Assembly (NCBI GenBank): GCA_021787395.1 | Contig: JAJYLZ010000020.1 | Location: forward strand, 1 to 55,269 | DNA from: Chloroflexota bacterium | Lineage (GTDB): Bacteria; Chloroflexota; Limnocylindria; Limnocylindrales; CSP1-4 | DNA length: 55,269 nucleotides | Direction of reading: 5' to 3' | Shown: positions 25,463-33,576 of the stretch, piece by piece | Position numbering within the stretch: position 1 is the stretch's first letter | Layout: each line of letters starts with the position of its first letter | Notes under the pieces: model-generated | Databases searched by the model: none | What the model was told of the DNA's origin: nothing | The model's input: only the letters and a program-made list of their open reading frames with translations | Made by a program: the position numbers and the translations under genes

Positions 25463-26376
25463 CGGACCATCCCCCACAGGCGTGCGATCCAGTAGGCCAA
25501 CGCGACGGTGATGAGCAGCGAATCGACGCGGTCCAGGATGCCGCCGAAGCCGGGCAGCCAGGCGCCTGCGTCCTTGACTCCAGCCTCGCGCTTGGCGGCG
25601 CTCTCGAGCAGGTCGCCCCACAGCGAGCCCCCGGCCACCAGCGGCACCAGCGCGAGGCAGTACGGCCAACCGAGCGCCGGGACGATGGCGGGCAGGAACA
25701 GGGCGATCCCGAGCGCCGCGCCGATGACGTTGCCGGCGACGCCCTCGAGGGTCTTGTTCGGTGACAGCGTCGGCGCGAGCGGGTGGCGGCCCAGGGTGCG
25801 GCCCACGACGAAGGCGCCGACGTCTGAGAAGGCGCAGCCGACGGCGAGAGCCGCGACCAGCGCCAGCCCGACTTGCCCGAGCACGACGGCAAGGCCCACG
25901 GCGTGAGCGAGCAGCACGCTGAGCAGCGCCACGCCCACGGCGGAGATGCCGAAATCGCGGACGGCCCGACCGGTGTCAGCGCGGGCGACCGGCAGCACAG
26001 CTCCGACCAGCACCAGCAGCGCCACGAGCCAGGCCGCCGACCCTTCCCCGGCGACGGCAACGGCGCCGATGATGAGCCCGTTGGCCGCTTGGATGGCGAC
26101 TCGGTGGCGTAGCGGAAGGTCGAACAGCCGCCCCCACTCGACCAGGCCGAGTGCGGCGATGACCCCGAACAGGAGGGCCACACCGTAGACCCCGACCCGG
26201 ATGGCGACGAGCAGCAGCAGCGCCAGACCCGCGTACGAGCCCGCACGTGCGAGCGCGGTGCGCGGGGTGAGCCCGGTCGTCCGGCCGCGGCGCACGACGG
26301 CGAACGCGCCCGCGCCCGCGAGCCCGAGCACCGGGCCGGCCACGAGCACGGCCGAGGCCGCGTCCACGGGTGTCAC
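25459..26376 (-). CDS. cdsA: phosphatidate cytidylyltransferase
   Basis: CdsA makes CDP-diacylglycerol from phosphatidate and CTP. The 305-residue protein has about eight membrane segments. The C-terminal signature is clear: FSDVGAFVVGRTLGRHPLAPTLSPNKTLEG, then GDLLESAAKREAGVKDAGAWLPGFGGILDRVDS with the conserved Lys-Asp and Asp-Arg-x-Asp residues. It is preceded after 3 bp by a CDP-alcohol phosphatidyltransferase gene and followed by an overlapping plsC. This order recalls ynbA-ynbB of E. coli. Confidence 0.93.
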   Translation of the reverse strand: MTPVDAASAVLVAGPVLGLAGAGAFAVVRRGRTTGLTPRTALARAGSYAGLALLLLVAIRVGVYGVALLFGVIAALGLVEWGRLFDLPLRHRVAIQAANGLIIGAVAVAGEGSAAWLVALLVLVGAVLPVARADTGRAVRDFGISAVGVALLSVLLAHAVGLAVVLGQVGLALVAALAVGCAFSDVGAFVVGRTLGRHPLAPTLSPNKTLEGVAGNVIGAALGIALFLPAIVPALGWPYCLALVPLVAGGSLWGDLLESAAKREAGVKDAGAWLPGFGGILDRVDSLLITVALAYWIARLWGMVR

Positions 26377-26379
26377 GGT

Positions 26380-26985
26380 CTACTCCAGCCGCCGGACCGC
26401 GACCGCGATCCGCTCCAGCAGCGTCAGCGAGGTGCCCAGCAGGAGCACCGGGCCGAAGACGGCCCACGGGGTGCCGTCGCCGGGCCCGGCCGAGAACGCC
26501 CACACCGAGCAGAGCGAGAGCAGCGCCATACGCCCGGGCTTGGACAGCACGCCTCGGTAGATGCGCTCCGCGCCAGCCGCCCGGGCTGTGATCCCGACGT
26601 ACGAGGCGAGCACCCCGCCCAACACGCCGAGCAGGATCATCTGAGACGGCGCGCCCGGCAGGAACGCCGCGGGGGCGAGGAAGGCGACATCCGCGAGCCG
26701 GTCCCCGACCTCGTTGTACAGCTCGCCGCGCGCATGGATCCTGCCGGTGCGGCGCGCGAGATTGCCGTCGATCAGGTTGAGGACGATCCGCAGGGCCGCC
26801 AGCAGGGGGACGGCGAGCAGCAGGAGCGGCGCCTCCGGTGATGCGATGAGGCAGGCGCCGCCGAGCGCCGCGACTGGGATCGCCGCCAGGGTTACCTGGT
26901 CCGGCGTGACGCCCGAAGCGGCCAGCCGGTCCACCAGGGGGACGAGCCGCTCGTTCACCGCGCCCTTGGTCGCGTACAGGTTCAC
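26380..26985 (-). CDS. CDP-alcohol phosphatidyltransferase, YnbA-like variant
   Basis: An integral membrane enzyme of 201 residues that exchanges CMP of a CDP-lipid for an alcohol or phosphate. The signature reads NLIDGNLARRTGRIHARGEL then YNEVGDRLAD, so two of the four aspartates of D-x2-DG-x2-AR-x8-G-x3-D-x3-D are asparagine. From memory, the LNExxD form also occurs in YnbA, so this is a known subfamily variant rather than decay. GGAGG ends directly at the ATG at 26991 but is 6 nt before the GTG two codons later; I therefore prefer the GTG at 26985. It is the first gene of the lipid operon. The head-group alcohol is unknown. Confidence 0.83.
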   Translation of the reverse strand: MNLYATKGAVNERLVPLVDRLAASGVTPDQVTLAAIPVAALGGACLIASPEAPLLLLAVPLLAALRIVLNLIDGNLARRTGRIHARGELYNEVGDRLADVAFLAPAAFLPGAPSQMILLGVLGGVLASYVGITARAAGAERIYRGVLSKPGRMALLSLCSVWAFSAGPGDGTPWAVFGPVLLLGTSLTLLERIAVAVRRLE

Positions 26986-26991
26986 GGCCAT

Positions 26992-27379
26992 CCTCCGGGA
27001 CGCCGAATGGGCGTTCGCACCGGGTCGCACGCGGATCGTGTGCACGCCCGTCCTGCAGATCAACGTCCGACTCGCCCGAACGTGGCGGGCGTCGAGGCCT
27101 GCCGCGCACGCCGCGGGAGGCGACAGCGGCGCCACGGTCGGCTGGAGTGGGAGTCCAGACTTCGGGTCAGCACCCGTCGCGGGCTGGACCGCCGGTCCGG
27201 CCCCGGCTTGGCGGCGGGACGTCAACGGGCCCCGGGCAGTCGCCAGCTGGAGCGGCAGTCCAGCTGCCGGCACCCTCGGGCACGAAGTCTGGATCGGCAG
27301 TCCAGCGGCGCCGACACAAGGGCGCCGACACAAGGGCGCCGACACAAGGGCGCCGACACGAGGGGCGCAGCAGGACGGC
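26992..27379. repeat. gene-free gap with CTGGA..TCCAG palindromes and a 14-bp tandem array
   Basis: No gene is supported. Palindromes CTGGAGTGGGAGTCCAG (27142-27158), CTGGAGCGGCAGTCCAG (27247-27263) and CTGGATCGGCAGTCCAG (27289-27305) belong to the family seen at 21624 and 21770; the first also shares the flank ACTTCGGG with the copy at 21624. Immediately after the last one come four tandem copies of the 14-bp unit GGCGCCGACACAAG (27307-27362, the final copy GACACGAG). The array ends about 18 bp from the stop of the downstream oxidoreductase gene. Confidence 0.85.
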
Positions 27380-28822
27380 TCAGCCGATGTGCCTGAGCGC
27401 CGCTCGTGCCGCGAGCACGCCGCCCATCCCGTGGACCCCGCCCCCGGGCGGCGTCGACGAGGAGCCCAGGTACAGGCCCGGAACCGGCGTCGTGTACGGG
27501 TTCCAGCGGACGACGGGGCGGAACAGCAGCTGGCGCCAGTCTGCCAGGCCGCCGTTGATGTCCCCGCCGACGTAGTTGGCGTCGTGGGCCTCCATCGCCT
27601 GGGCGTCCCTGGTGGCGCGGGCCAGGATGACGTCGCGGAAGCCGGGCGCGAACCGCTCCACCTGGGCCTCGATCGCCGCGGTCATGTCGGCCGTCGCGCC
27701 GCTCGGTACGTGGCAGTACGCCCAGGCGACATGCCTGCCCGCGGGCGCGCGCGAGGGGTCGGCGAGCGTGGGCTGGACCAGGAGCACGAACGGGCGCTCC
27801 GCCAACCGCCCGGCCCCCAAGGCCACCGCGGCCTCGCTCCTCGCCACCTCGCCCAGCGTGCCGCCGAGGTGCACCGTGGCCGCCCTCGAGGTCGCGGGGT
27901 CGCGCCAGGGGATCGGCCCCTCGAGCGCCCAGTCCACCTTGAACACGCCCGGGCCGTAGCGGAACCGCTCGAGGGCGCGTCGATAGCGGGCCGGCAGCCG
28001 GTCGCCCGCCAGCGCCACCACCTGGCGCGGCGTCAGGTCCAGCACGACGGCCCGGGCCGGCGGCAGCTCCGCGAGCGACGCCACCCGGTGGCCGGTGACG
28101 ATCTCCACGCCCAGCGACCTCGCCTCCGCCTCCAGCGCCGCGGCGATCGCCCCGCTGCCGCCGCGGGCCAGCGGCCAGCCAACGGCGTGCGCGAGCGTGC
28201 CGAGCACCACCGCGAACGAGCCCGAGAGCGGCGCCGACAGCGGCAGCATCGAGTGGCCCGCCAGCCCGGCCAGCAGCGCCCGCGCCGGCGGGTCCCGGAA
28301 GGCCAGGCGGGCGAGGCCCGTGGCGGGCAGCGCGGCCCGCGCCCCGAGCCGGGCCATCAGCAGCGGGTGGCGCGGGAGCCGCAGGACCGGCGCCAGGATG
28401 GCGGGCATGAGCCGCTCGCACTCGCGGGCGAGCGGCCCGAACATCCGCCGCCAGGCCGCGGCGTCACGGGGACCCAGCACCGCGTCGAGCCCCTCGTCGT
28501 CCAGGTCGCGCGGCAGCACCACGCTCCGGCCGGGCTCCAGCGCATGCGCCACGGGCGCCTCCGGCTGCACCCAGGCGAGGCCGCGCCGCGCCAGGTCCAG
28601 CGACCGGAAGAACGGCGAGGCGAGGGCCAGCGGGTGGACGGCAGCGCACGGGTCGTGGACGAAGCCCGGCAGCGTCAGCGCGGCGGACCGGACGCCGCCG
28701 CCCACGGTCTCCGCGGCCTCGTACAGGCGGACGCCTCGACCGGCCCGTGCGAGCGTGATCGCGGCCGCGAGCCCGTTCGGCCCGCCGCCGACAACGATCG
28801 CGTCAAGCTGGGCTGGGCTCAC
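27380..28822 (-). CDS. phytoene desaturase-like FAD-dependent oxidoreductase
   Basis: This is a 480-residue flavoprotein of the phytoene dehydrogenase/PYROXD2 family. It shows the dinucleotide-binding start DAIVVGGGPNGLAAAITLARAG, then VRLYEAAETVGGGVRSAALTLPGFVHD, and the C-terminal flavin motif PGLYLGSSSTPPGGGVHGMGGVLAA. Such proteins desaturate or isomerise isoprenoid or other hydrophobic substrates, but no carotenoid gene is near, so carotenoid synthesis is not supported. The start is GTG. A 96-residue unknown gene lies 37 bp upstream on the same strand. Confidence 0.87.
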   Translation of the reverse strand: MSPAQLDAIVVGGGPNGLAAAITLARAGRGVRLYEAAETVGGGVRSAALTLPGFVHDPCAAVHPLALASPFFRSLDLARRGLAWVQPEAPVAHALEPGRSVVLPRDLDDEGLDAVLGPRDAAAWRRMFGPLARECERLMPAILAPVLRLPRHPLLMARLGARAALPATGLARLAFRDPPARALLAGLAGHSMLPLSAPLSGSFAVVLGTLAHAVGWPLARGGSGAIAAALEAEARSLGVEIVTGHRVASLAELPPARAVVLDLTPRQVVALAGDRLPARYRRALERFRYGPGVFKVDWALEGPIPWRDPATSRAATVHLGGTLGEVARSEAAVALGAGRLAERPFVLLVQPTLADPSRAPAGRHVAWAYCHVPSGATADMTAAIEAQVERFAPGFRDVILARATRDAQAMEAHDANYVGGDINGGLADWRQLLFRPVVRWNPYTTPVPGLYLGSSSTPPGGGVHGMGGVLAARAALRHIG

Positions 28823-28859
28823 CGCCGGGTGGAGGGGATCACGGCCAGCGCGATGCCCC

Positions 28860-29150
28860 CTACGCCTCGCGGACCACCCGGATGCCGCGCTGCTCGGCCA
28901 GCGCCTGCACCCAGCCGGCGGCGTTCATCGCGGGGTCGCTCTCGCGGTACGGCGCGTGGTCGCCGTCGTCGGCCCGCCCGGCGCCGCCCACCAGGGTGAG
29001 CGTGCCGCCGTCGGCCGCCAGGTTGTCCAGCAGCCGCTCCAGGTCCTCGTCGCCCACGGCCACGAACCGCGCGCCGACGTCCACCGAGACGCTGCCGTCG
29101 TCGCCGGCCCAGACCGTGAGGTCGCCGGACCGCCGCTCGCCGATGCCCAT
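28860..29150 (-). CDS. small conserved-looking protein, unknown function
   Basis: A 96-residue acidic protein without signal peptide or membrane segment. It has a compact alternating pattern (SGDLTVWAGDDGSVSVDVGARFVAVGDEDLERLLDNLAADGGTLTLVGG) that suggests a small beta-rich fold followed by a helix (AAGWVQALAEQRGIRVV). A GGAG sequence is 8 nt before the ATG. It lies between the TldE-like gene (42 bp upstream) and the oxidoreductase, all on the minus strand. No family is recognised. Confidence 0.55.
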   Translation of the reverse strand: MGIGERRSGDLTVWAGDDGSVSVDVGARFVAVGDEDLERLLDNLAADGGTLTLVGGAGRADDGDHAPYRESDPAMNAAGWVQALAEQRGIRVVREA

Positions 29151-29192
29151 GGCCTGCTCCGGCCTCCTCGCTCGCCCGTCGCCCTCGCCGCC

Positions 29193-30572
29193 TCAGCCGG
29201 CCCGCGTGGCGCCGGTGAAGCTGAACGACGACAGCCGGACGGCGGGCACCGTGCACCCGCCGAGCATGCCCCGGAGCGTCCGCCGGTCGCGACCCACCGC
29301 CTCCACGCCCGCCAGCGCGTCCAGGTACGACATCGTGAACCGCAGGTTGCGCACCGGCCCCACGATCTTCCCGCCCTCGACGAGGAACGTCCCGTCCCGG
29401 GTCATGCCCGTGATCACGACGCGCTTGGGGTAGACGGGGTTCGTGTAGTGGAAGCGGGTCACGAGCAGGCCGCGGTCCAGACCGCCGATCAGCTCCTCGA
29501 GGCTCGCGTCGCCGGGCGCCATGGACATGTTGACGGGGAACGGGCCCCACGGGTTCGGCGCCGGCAGGCCGTGCCCGGTGGACCGGCGGCCGGCGCGCGC
29601 GGCCGTCTGGGCGTCGAAGGCGAGGTCGCGGCAGACGCCCCGGTCCAGCAGTGCCAGGCGCTGCTTGGCGACGCCCTCCGCGTCGAAGCCCATCGGCAGG
29701 CCGTCGGGGTCGCGGCCGTCGTCGGTGACCGTCACCAGCGGCGAGGCCGCCTGCTTGCCGGCCTCCCAGAAGGAGCGGCCCTCGGCCACCGCCAGCGCCG
29801 AGAAGCCGAGGTAGCCGAGCATGTCCAGCAGGTCCACCACGGCGTAGTGGTTCAGGACCACCGGGTAGTCGCCGGGCGGCAGGTCCACCGGGTTGGCCGA
29901 CGCCCGCGCCTGCTGGGCGGCCTCGAGGCCCAGCGCCGCTGCGTCGATCCGGGTGGCGTCCACGGAGCAGTCCTCCGCGTACCCGGTCCCGTTGTCGGGT
30001 CCCATGGTCACGGTGAGCAGCTGGCTGGTGGTGCGCCGCTCGGCAACGCGGATGCCCTTGGAGTTGGCCACGGCGTGGGCCTCGACGTCGGTCGAGAACG
30101 AGCCGTACGCGGCCACCCCCTCGGCGTCGGCGGCCGCGATGACCGCGCGGGCGCCCTCGGCGCGCAGCTCCGGGCCTGCGCCGCCGGTGCCGTCGGACCA
30201 GGCGGCGACCACGGGCTCAGGGGCGCCGTTCGGCTCGGGGAGGCCGGCCCAGTCGTCCAGCTCCTCGACGTTGGCGGCGATCGCCGCCGCCCGCTCGGCC
30301 AGCGCGCGCAGGCCCTCAGGGTCGGTTCGGCCGGACGAGGCGACGCCCACGCGCCGCCCCTTCGCCACCCGCAGGTTCACGAACGCCTCGGTCGAGGCGA
30401 CGTTCTGGTGGATCTCCGAGTTCGCGAAGCGCGTCAGCGCGGACTCGCCGGAGGCGACCAGGGCCTCGGCCTCGGACGCGCCGGCGGCGACGGCCAGCCG
30501 CACGGCCTCCTCGGCGATGCGGAGCGCGTCCTCGGGATCGGCGGCGGCCGGGACGCGAGACGACCCGCTCAC
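29193..30572 (-). CDS. pmbA: TldE/PmbA-like subunit of TldD/TldE metalloprotease
   Basis: PmbA/TldE pairs with TldD in a heteromeric protease that degrades unfolded peptides and matures some peptide antibiotics. The 459-residue protein follows the family: ALTRFANSEIHQNVASTEAFVNLRVAKGRRVG, then NHYAVVDLLDMLGYLGFSALAVAEGRSF, and the C-terminal GTFLVEGGKIVGPVRNLRFTMSYLDAL. It lacks the metal-binding HExxxH, as expected for TldE. The GTG start overlaps the tldD stop as GTGA. The open frame that continues to 32384 is a readthrough artefact of GC-rich sequence in tldD. Confidence 0.92.
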   Translation of the reverse strand: MSGSSRVPAAADPEDALRIAEEAVRLAVAAGASEAEALVASGESALTRFANSEIHQNVASTEAFVNLRVAKGRRVGVASSGRTDPEGLRALAERAAAIAANVEELDDWAGLPEPNGAPEPVVAAWSDGTGGAGPELRAEGARAVIAAADAEGVAAYGSFSTDVEAHAVANSKGIRVAERRTTSQLLTVTMGPDNGTGYAEDCSVDATRIDAAALGLEAAQQARASANPVDLPPGDYPVVLNHYAVVDLLDMLGYLGFSALAVAEGRSFWEAGKQAASPLVTVTDDGRDPDGLPMGFDAEGVAKQRLALLDRGVCRDLAFDAQTAARAGRRSTGHGLPAPNPWGPFPVNMSMAPGDASLEELIGGLDRGLLVTRFHYTNPVYPKRVVITGMTRDGTFLVEGGKIVGPVRNLRFTMSYLDALAGVEAVGRDRRTLRGMLGGCTVPAVRLSSFSFTGATRAG

Positions 30573-32011
30573 GACATCACCCCCACCCGCACGTTGCGGA
30601 ACCTGGCACCGGAGACTCCGTGGCCCACGTGGCCGACCTGCGACGGCTCCCCCTTGCCGCAGTTGGGCGTGCCCCACATCCGCCACGAGCGCTCGTCGCC
30701 CACGGCGTCCATCGAGCGCCACAGCTCGTAGGTGATGCCGGTGTAGGTGCCGTTGCGGTACAGCCGCCCGAGCCTGCCGTGCTTGACCTCGCGCACGACC
30801 TCGGTGCCGAACTGGAAGTTGAGGCGGCGGTCGTCGATGGACCACGAGCGGTTCGTCTCGAACAGCAGGCCGTCGTCGGTGTCGGCCACGATGTCCTCGA
30901 AGCTCATGCCCGGCTTCGGCAGCAGGTTGACGTTGGTCATGCGGATCAGCGGGATGCGGTTCCAGCCGTCGGCCCGCATCGCGCCGCCGCTCTGGCGGCC
31001 GATCCGGGGCGCGGTCTCGCGGGAGCTCAGGTACCCGACGAAGATCCCCTCCTGGACCAGCGGCACCCGCTGCGCGGCGACGCCCTCGTCGTCCCAGCCG
31101 AACGTGCCCAGGCCGCCCGGGACGGTGGCGTCGGCGACGATGTCGCACAGGTCCGAGCCGTAGCGGAAGCTGCCCAGCATGTCCGGCATCAGGAAGCTCG
31201 TGCCGGCGTAGCTGGCCTCGGTGCCGAAGGCGCGGTCGAGCTCGGTCGGGTGGCCGCAGCTCTCGTGCACCTGCATGTACAGCTGGCTGGGGTGGAGCAG
31301 GATCGTGCGCGTGCCCGCGGGGAGCGGCGGGGCGGACAGCAGCTCCACGGCCTCGCTCGCGGTGCGCTCGGCGTTGCCCGCCAGGTCCATCGCGCGGACG
31401 AACTCGTAGCCCGCCGAGGCCCACAGCCCGCCGTTGTCGGGGTAGCTGCGGCGCTGGTGCTCGTCGCCGTCGATGGCGTTGGCCTCGAGGCCGCTGCCGA
31501 TGTGCGTGAACGACTGCTCGGTGTAGCTGCCGTCGGACGCGGCGAACGTCTTCTCCTCGCGCTGCGCCGAGTACATCGACTCGGTCCACGCCAGGCCCTT
31601 GACCGAGTTCATGGCGCGGTCGGCCTCGAGCAGGGCGGCGATCTTGCGGTCGAGCGGGATCGCGAACGGGTCCTCCGCGACCGGCGTCGCGTAGCGCCCC
31701 GCGGCCGGCGGGCGGTCGTCGAGCACGACCCGGCTGCGAGTGGTCGTGGCGCTGGCGCGGGCGATCCTCACGGCCTCCGCCGCCACCCGGTCGGCCTCGG
31801 CCGTGGTGATCTCGTGGCTGGCCGCGAACCCCCAGGCGCCGTCCACGAGAACCCGGACGCCGAAGCCCTCCGTCTCCCCCGACGAGACGCCCTCCACGCG
31901 AGTCGACTTGATCGTGATCGACTCCTCGAGGCGCCGGACCACGCGCACGTCGGCGTACGCGGCCCCCAGCGCGGTCGCCGTGTCGAGGGCACGGCTCGTC
32001 AGGTCTCGCAT
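30569..32011 (-). CDS. tldD: TldD metalloprotease subunit
   Basis: The catalytic partner of TldE, about 480 residues. The zinc motif is HESCGH in QLYMQVHESCGHPTELDRAFG, matching the TldD HExxxH. The C-terminal TPNCGKGEPSQVGHVGHG segment holds the conserved cysteine. TACAGT lies 8 nt before the ATG at 32011 (MRDLTSRAL) and only 2 nt before the ATG at 32017, so I prefer 32011. The open frame upstream to 32407 crosses the 11-bp repeat array and is rejected. It is divergent from the XRE-nuclease gene. Confidence 0.92.
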   Translation of the reverse strand: MRDLTSRALDTATALGAAYADVRVVRRLEESITIKSTRVEGVSSGETEGFGVRVLVDGAWGFAASHEITTAEADRVAAEAVRIARASATTTRSRVVLDDRPPAAGRYATPVAEDPFAIPLDRKIAALLEADRAMNSVKGLAWTESMYSAQREEKTFAASDGSYTEQSFTHIGSGLEANAIDGDEHQRRSYPDNGGLWASAGYEFVRAMDLAGNAERTASEAVELLSAPPLPAGTRTILLHPSQLYMQVHESCGHPTELDRAFGTEASYAGTSFLMPDMLGSFRYGSDLCDIVADATVPGGLGTFGWDDEGVAAQRVPLVQEGIFVGYLSSRETAPRIGRQSGGAMRADGWNRIPLIRMTNVNLLPKPGMSFEDIVADTDDGLLFETNRSWSIDDRRLNFQFGTEVVREVKHGRLGRLYRNGTYTGITYELWRSMDAVGDERSWRMWGTPNCGKGEPSQVGHVGHGVSGARFRNVRVGVMS

Positions 32012-32019
32012 CGGCATGG

Positions 32020-32025
32020 ACTGTA
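32020..32025 (-). promoter_or_regulatory. putative -10 (TACAGT) for tldD, leaderless start at 32011
   Basis: TACAGT on the minus strand lies 8 nt before the second ATG of tldD; its neighbour, the 11-bp repeat array, begins 65 bp further upstream. Confidence 0.45.
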
Positions 32026-32089
32026 GCGTGGACTGCGGGTGGCCGCCGCTCCGCACAACGGCGTATCGGCGGGCGGGCGATGCGGCAGC

Positions 32090-32254
32090 GGTGAGCCGCC
32101 GGTGAGCCGCGGGTGAGCGGCGGGTGAGCGGCCGGTGGGTCCACGGTGAGCGGCCGTTGAGCCGCCGGTGAGCCGCGGGTGAGCGGCCGGCTGGCGGCCG
32201 GTGAGCAGCCGGCGGGGCAGCGGTTGGCGGCCGGTGAGCCCACGGTAAGCGCGC
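32090..32254. repeat. fifteen 11-bp tandem repeats in a divergent promoter region
   Basis: Fifteen consecutive 11-bp units with consensus GGTGAGCSGCS run without gaps from 32090 to 32254; eight or nine are within one or two changes of it, and degenerate ones (GGTGGGTCCAC, GGCGGGGCAGC) keep the register. A further GGTAAGCGG lies near 32277. The period is close to one helical turn, so every unit presents the same DNA face. The array fills the space between divergent tldD and the XRE-nuclease gene, ending 51 bp before the latter. It looks like an operator or iteron-type site rather than coding sequence. Confidence 0.85.
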
Positions 32255-32305
32255 CCGGCTCCGCAGATGAGCCCCCGGTAAGCGGTCTCCGCCACGCTTC
32301 GGGGC

Positions 32306-33064
32306 ATGGAGACGCAGCGTGCCGCGCAGGCCTTCCGGGCCGTCCGACGCCACCTGCGGCTCCGCCAAGCTGATGTCGCCGCACGAGCCGGCGTCAGCCA
32401 GCAGCACGTGTCGGACCTGGAACGCGGACAGATCTCAGCGATGAGCGTCGAGGAGGTGGGCCGGCTGTGCGAGGCGCTCGACATCCGCGCGGTCCTCACG
32501 GTGAGCTGGCGCGGCGGCCAGCTGGACCGGCTGCTGGACGAGGGCCACGCGGCCCTGGCCGGAGCGTGCGCGTCGATGCTCGCGCCGCTCGGATGGGAGG
32601 TTCTCAGCGAGGTCACGTTCTCGGTGTACGGCGAGCGGGGATCCATCGACCTCCTCGCCTGGCACGCCGCCACCCGCACGCTCCTCGTCATCGAGATCAA
32701 GGCCGAGATCACCTCGGTTGAGGAGACGCTCCGTCGCCACGACACGAAGGTTCGCCTCGCCTCGCGGATCGGCCGTGAGCGGTTCGGCGTGACGCCAGCG
32801 GCCGTTGGCCGGCTACTGGTGGTCGCCGACTCGTCGGCGAATCGCAGCAGGGTGTCGCGGCAGTCAGCGCTCCTCGACGGACCCTATCCGCTCCGAGGGA
32901 TCTCCCTCCGCCGATGGCTTTCGAGCCCGATCGGCCCAGGCGGTGGGCTGCTGTTCCTCCATACCGCCCGCAGCGGTGCTACGCGGCTCCGCCCACAGCG
33001 CGTCCGCTTAGCGAGGGTGCCGGGTACCGCCGACGGCGGTGGGACGGGCCGCCCGCCGCGTTAG
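32306..33064 (+). CDS. XRE-family HTH protein fused to a PD-(D/E)XK nuclease-like domain
   Basis: Residues 5-65 are an XRE helix-turn-helix (FRAVRRHLRLRQADVAARAGVSQQHVSDLERGQI). Residues 88-150 follow a restriction-endonuclease-like fold: SEVTFSVYGERGSIDLLAWH (Asp115), then TRTLLVIEIKAEI (Glu130-x-Lys132), which gives the D...ExK triad. The last 40 residues are Arg/Gly/Pro-rich and coincide with degenerate copies of the downstream palindrome, so the reading frame may have been extended by repeat expansion. There is no adjacent methylase or antitoxin. It may be an autoregulated DNA-binding nuclease or an inactive DNA-bound derivative. Confidence 0.8.
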   Translation: METQRAAQAFRAVRRHLRLRQADVAARAGVSQQHVSDLERGQISAMSVEEVGRLCEALDIRAVLTVSWRGGQLDRLLDEGHAALAGACASMLAPLGWEVLSEVTFSVYGERGSIDLLAWHAATRTLLVIEIKAEITSVEETLRRHDTKVRLASRIGRERFGVTPAAVGRLLVVADSSANRSRVSRQSALLDGPYPLRGISLRRWLSSPIGPGGGLLFLHTARSGATRLRPQRVRLARVPGTADGGGTGRPPR

Positions 33065-33294
33065 CACCGCCCCCGGCGGTGCGCCGGAGGGCCGAGTCGC
33101 GCCCCGCCGCGCGCCCGCCGCGTTAGCACCGCCCCCGGCGGTGCACCGGAGGGCCGAGCCGCGGCCGCCGCGTTAGCACCGCCCCCGGCGGTGCACCGGA
33201 GGGCCGAGCCGCGGCCGCGGCGTTAGCACCGCCGCCGGCGGTGCCCCGGAGGGCGGACTCGCGCCCGGCGCTTGGGCACCGCCAGCGGCGGTAT
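33064..33294. repeat. palindromic array, GCACCGCC-CCC-GGCGGTGC, 50-bp period
   Basis: Strong hairpins with 8-bp arms and 3-nt loops occur at 33064-33082, 33126-33144, 33176-33194, 33226-33244 and, degenerate, 33276-33294; the last four are exactly 50 bp apart. Each is preceded by GTTA and followed by CCGGAGGGCCGAG-like text. A weaker copy, ACCGCC-GAC-GGCGGT at 33026-33040, lies inside the end of the XRE-nuclease gene. The stretch between 33295 and the hydrogenase gene holds no ORF I can support. Confidence 0.9.
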
Positions 33295-33576
33295 CCCGGA
33301 AGGCCGCGCCCCGCCCCCGCCGCGCCGCACCCCCGCCAATCCCCTAATAGGCTCTGCTGGGGTCCGTTCGGCCCCCTTGCGGGTACCAACCGGCCCTGTG
33401 GTGCGTGGGCCATCCTTCGGACCCTTTCCCAATCCGACGACCGTGGTCGTCGACGATCCCCCAGCCCGGCCAACCCGCTGCTGATCGCCGACAACTTCGT
33501 GACGCCGGGTGCGTGCAGATGCGCGGGCGGGGTCGGCCGAGCGCCCCTCCGAGCGCCGAGGTCTGGAGGAGATGAC
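33295..33576 (+). other. upstream region of the hydrogenase operon
   Basis: No gene is seen. The least GC-rich point is CCCCTAATAGGC near 33340, which could hold a -10 element and would give a leader of over 200 nt. Short inverted repeats (GACGACCGTGGTCGTC around 33436) lie in the leader. A strong GGAGGAG ribosome binding site ends 5 nt before the ATG at 33577. Confidence 0.4.

Noticed and set aside
29193..32384. Single 1063-codon TldE frame reaching into the repeat array
   Set aside because: The part beyond 30572 is antisense-like readthrough of tldD in another frame; the GTGA overlap gives the proper start.
33064..33294. CRISPR array
   Set aside because: The 50-bp period is made of repeated flank plus hairpin; there are no unique spacers and no cas gene.
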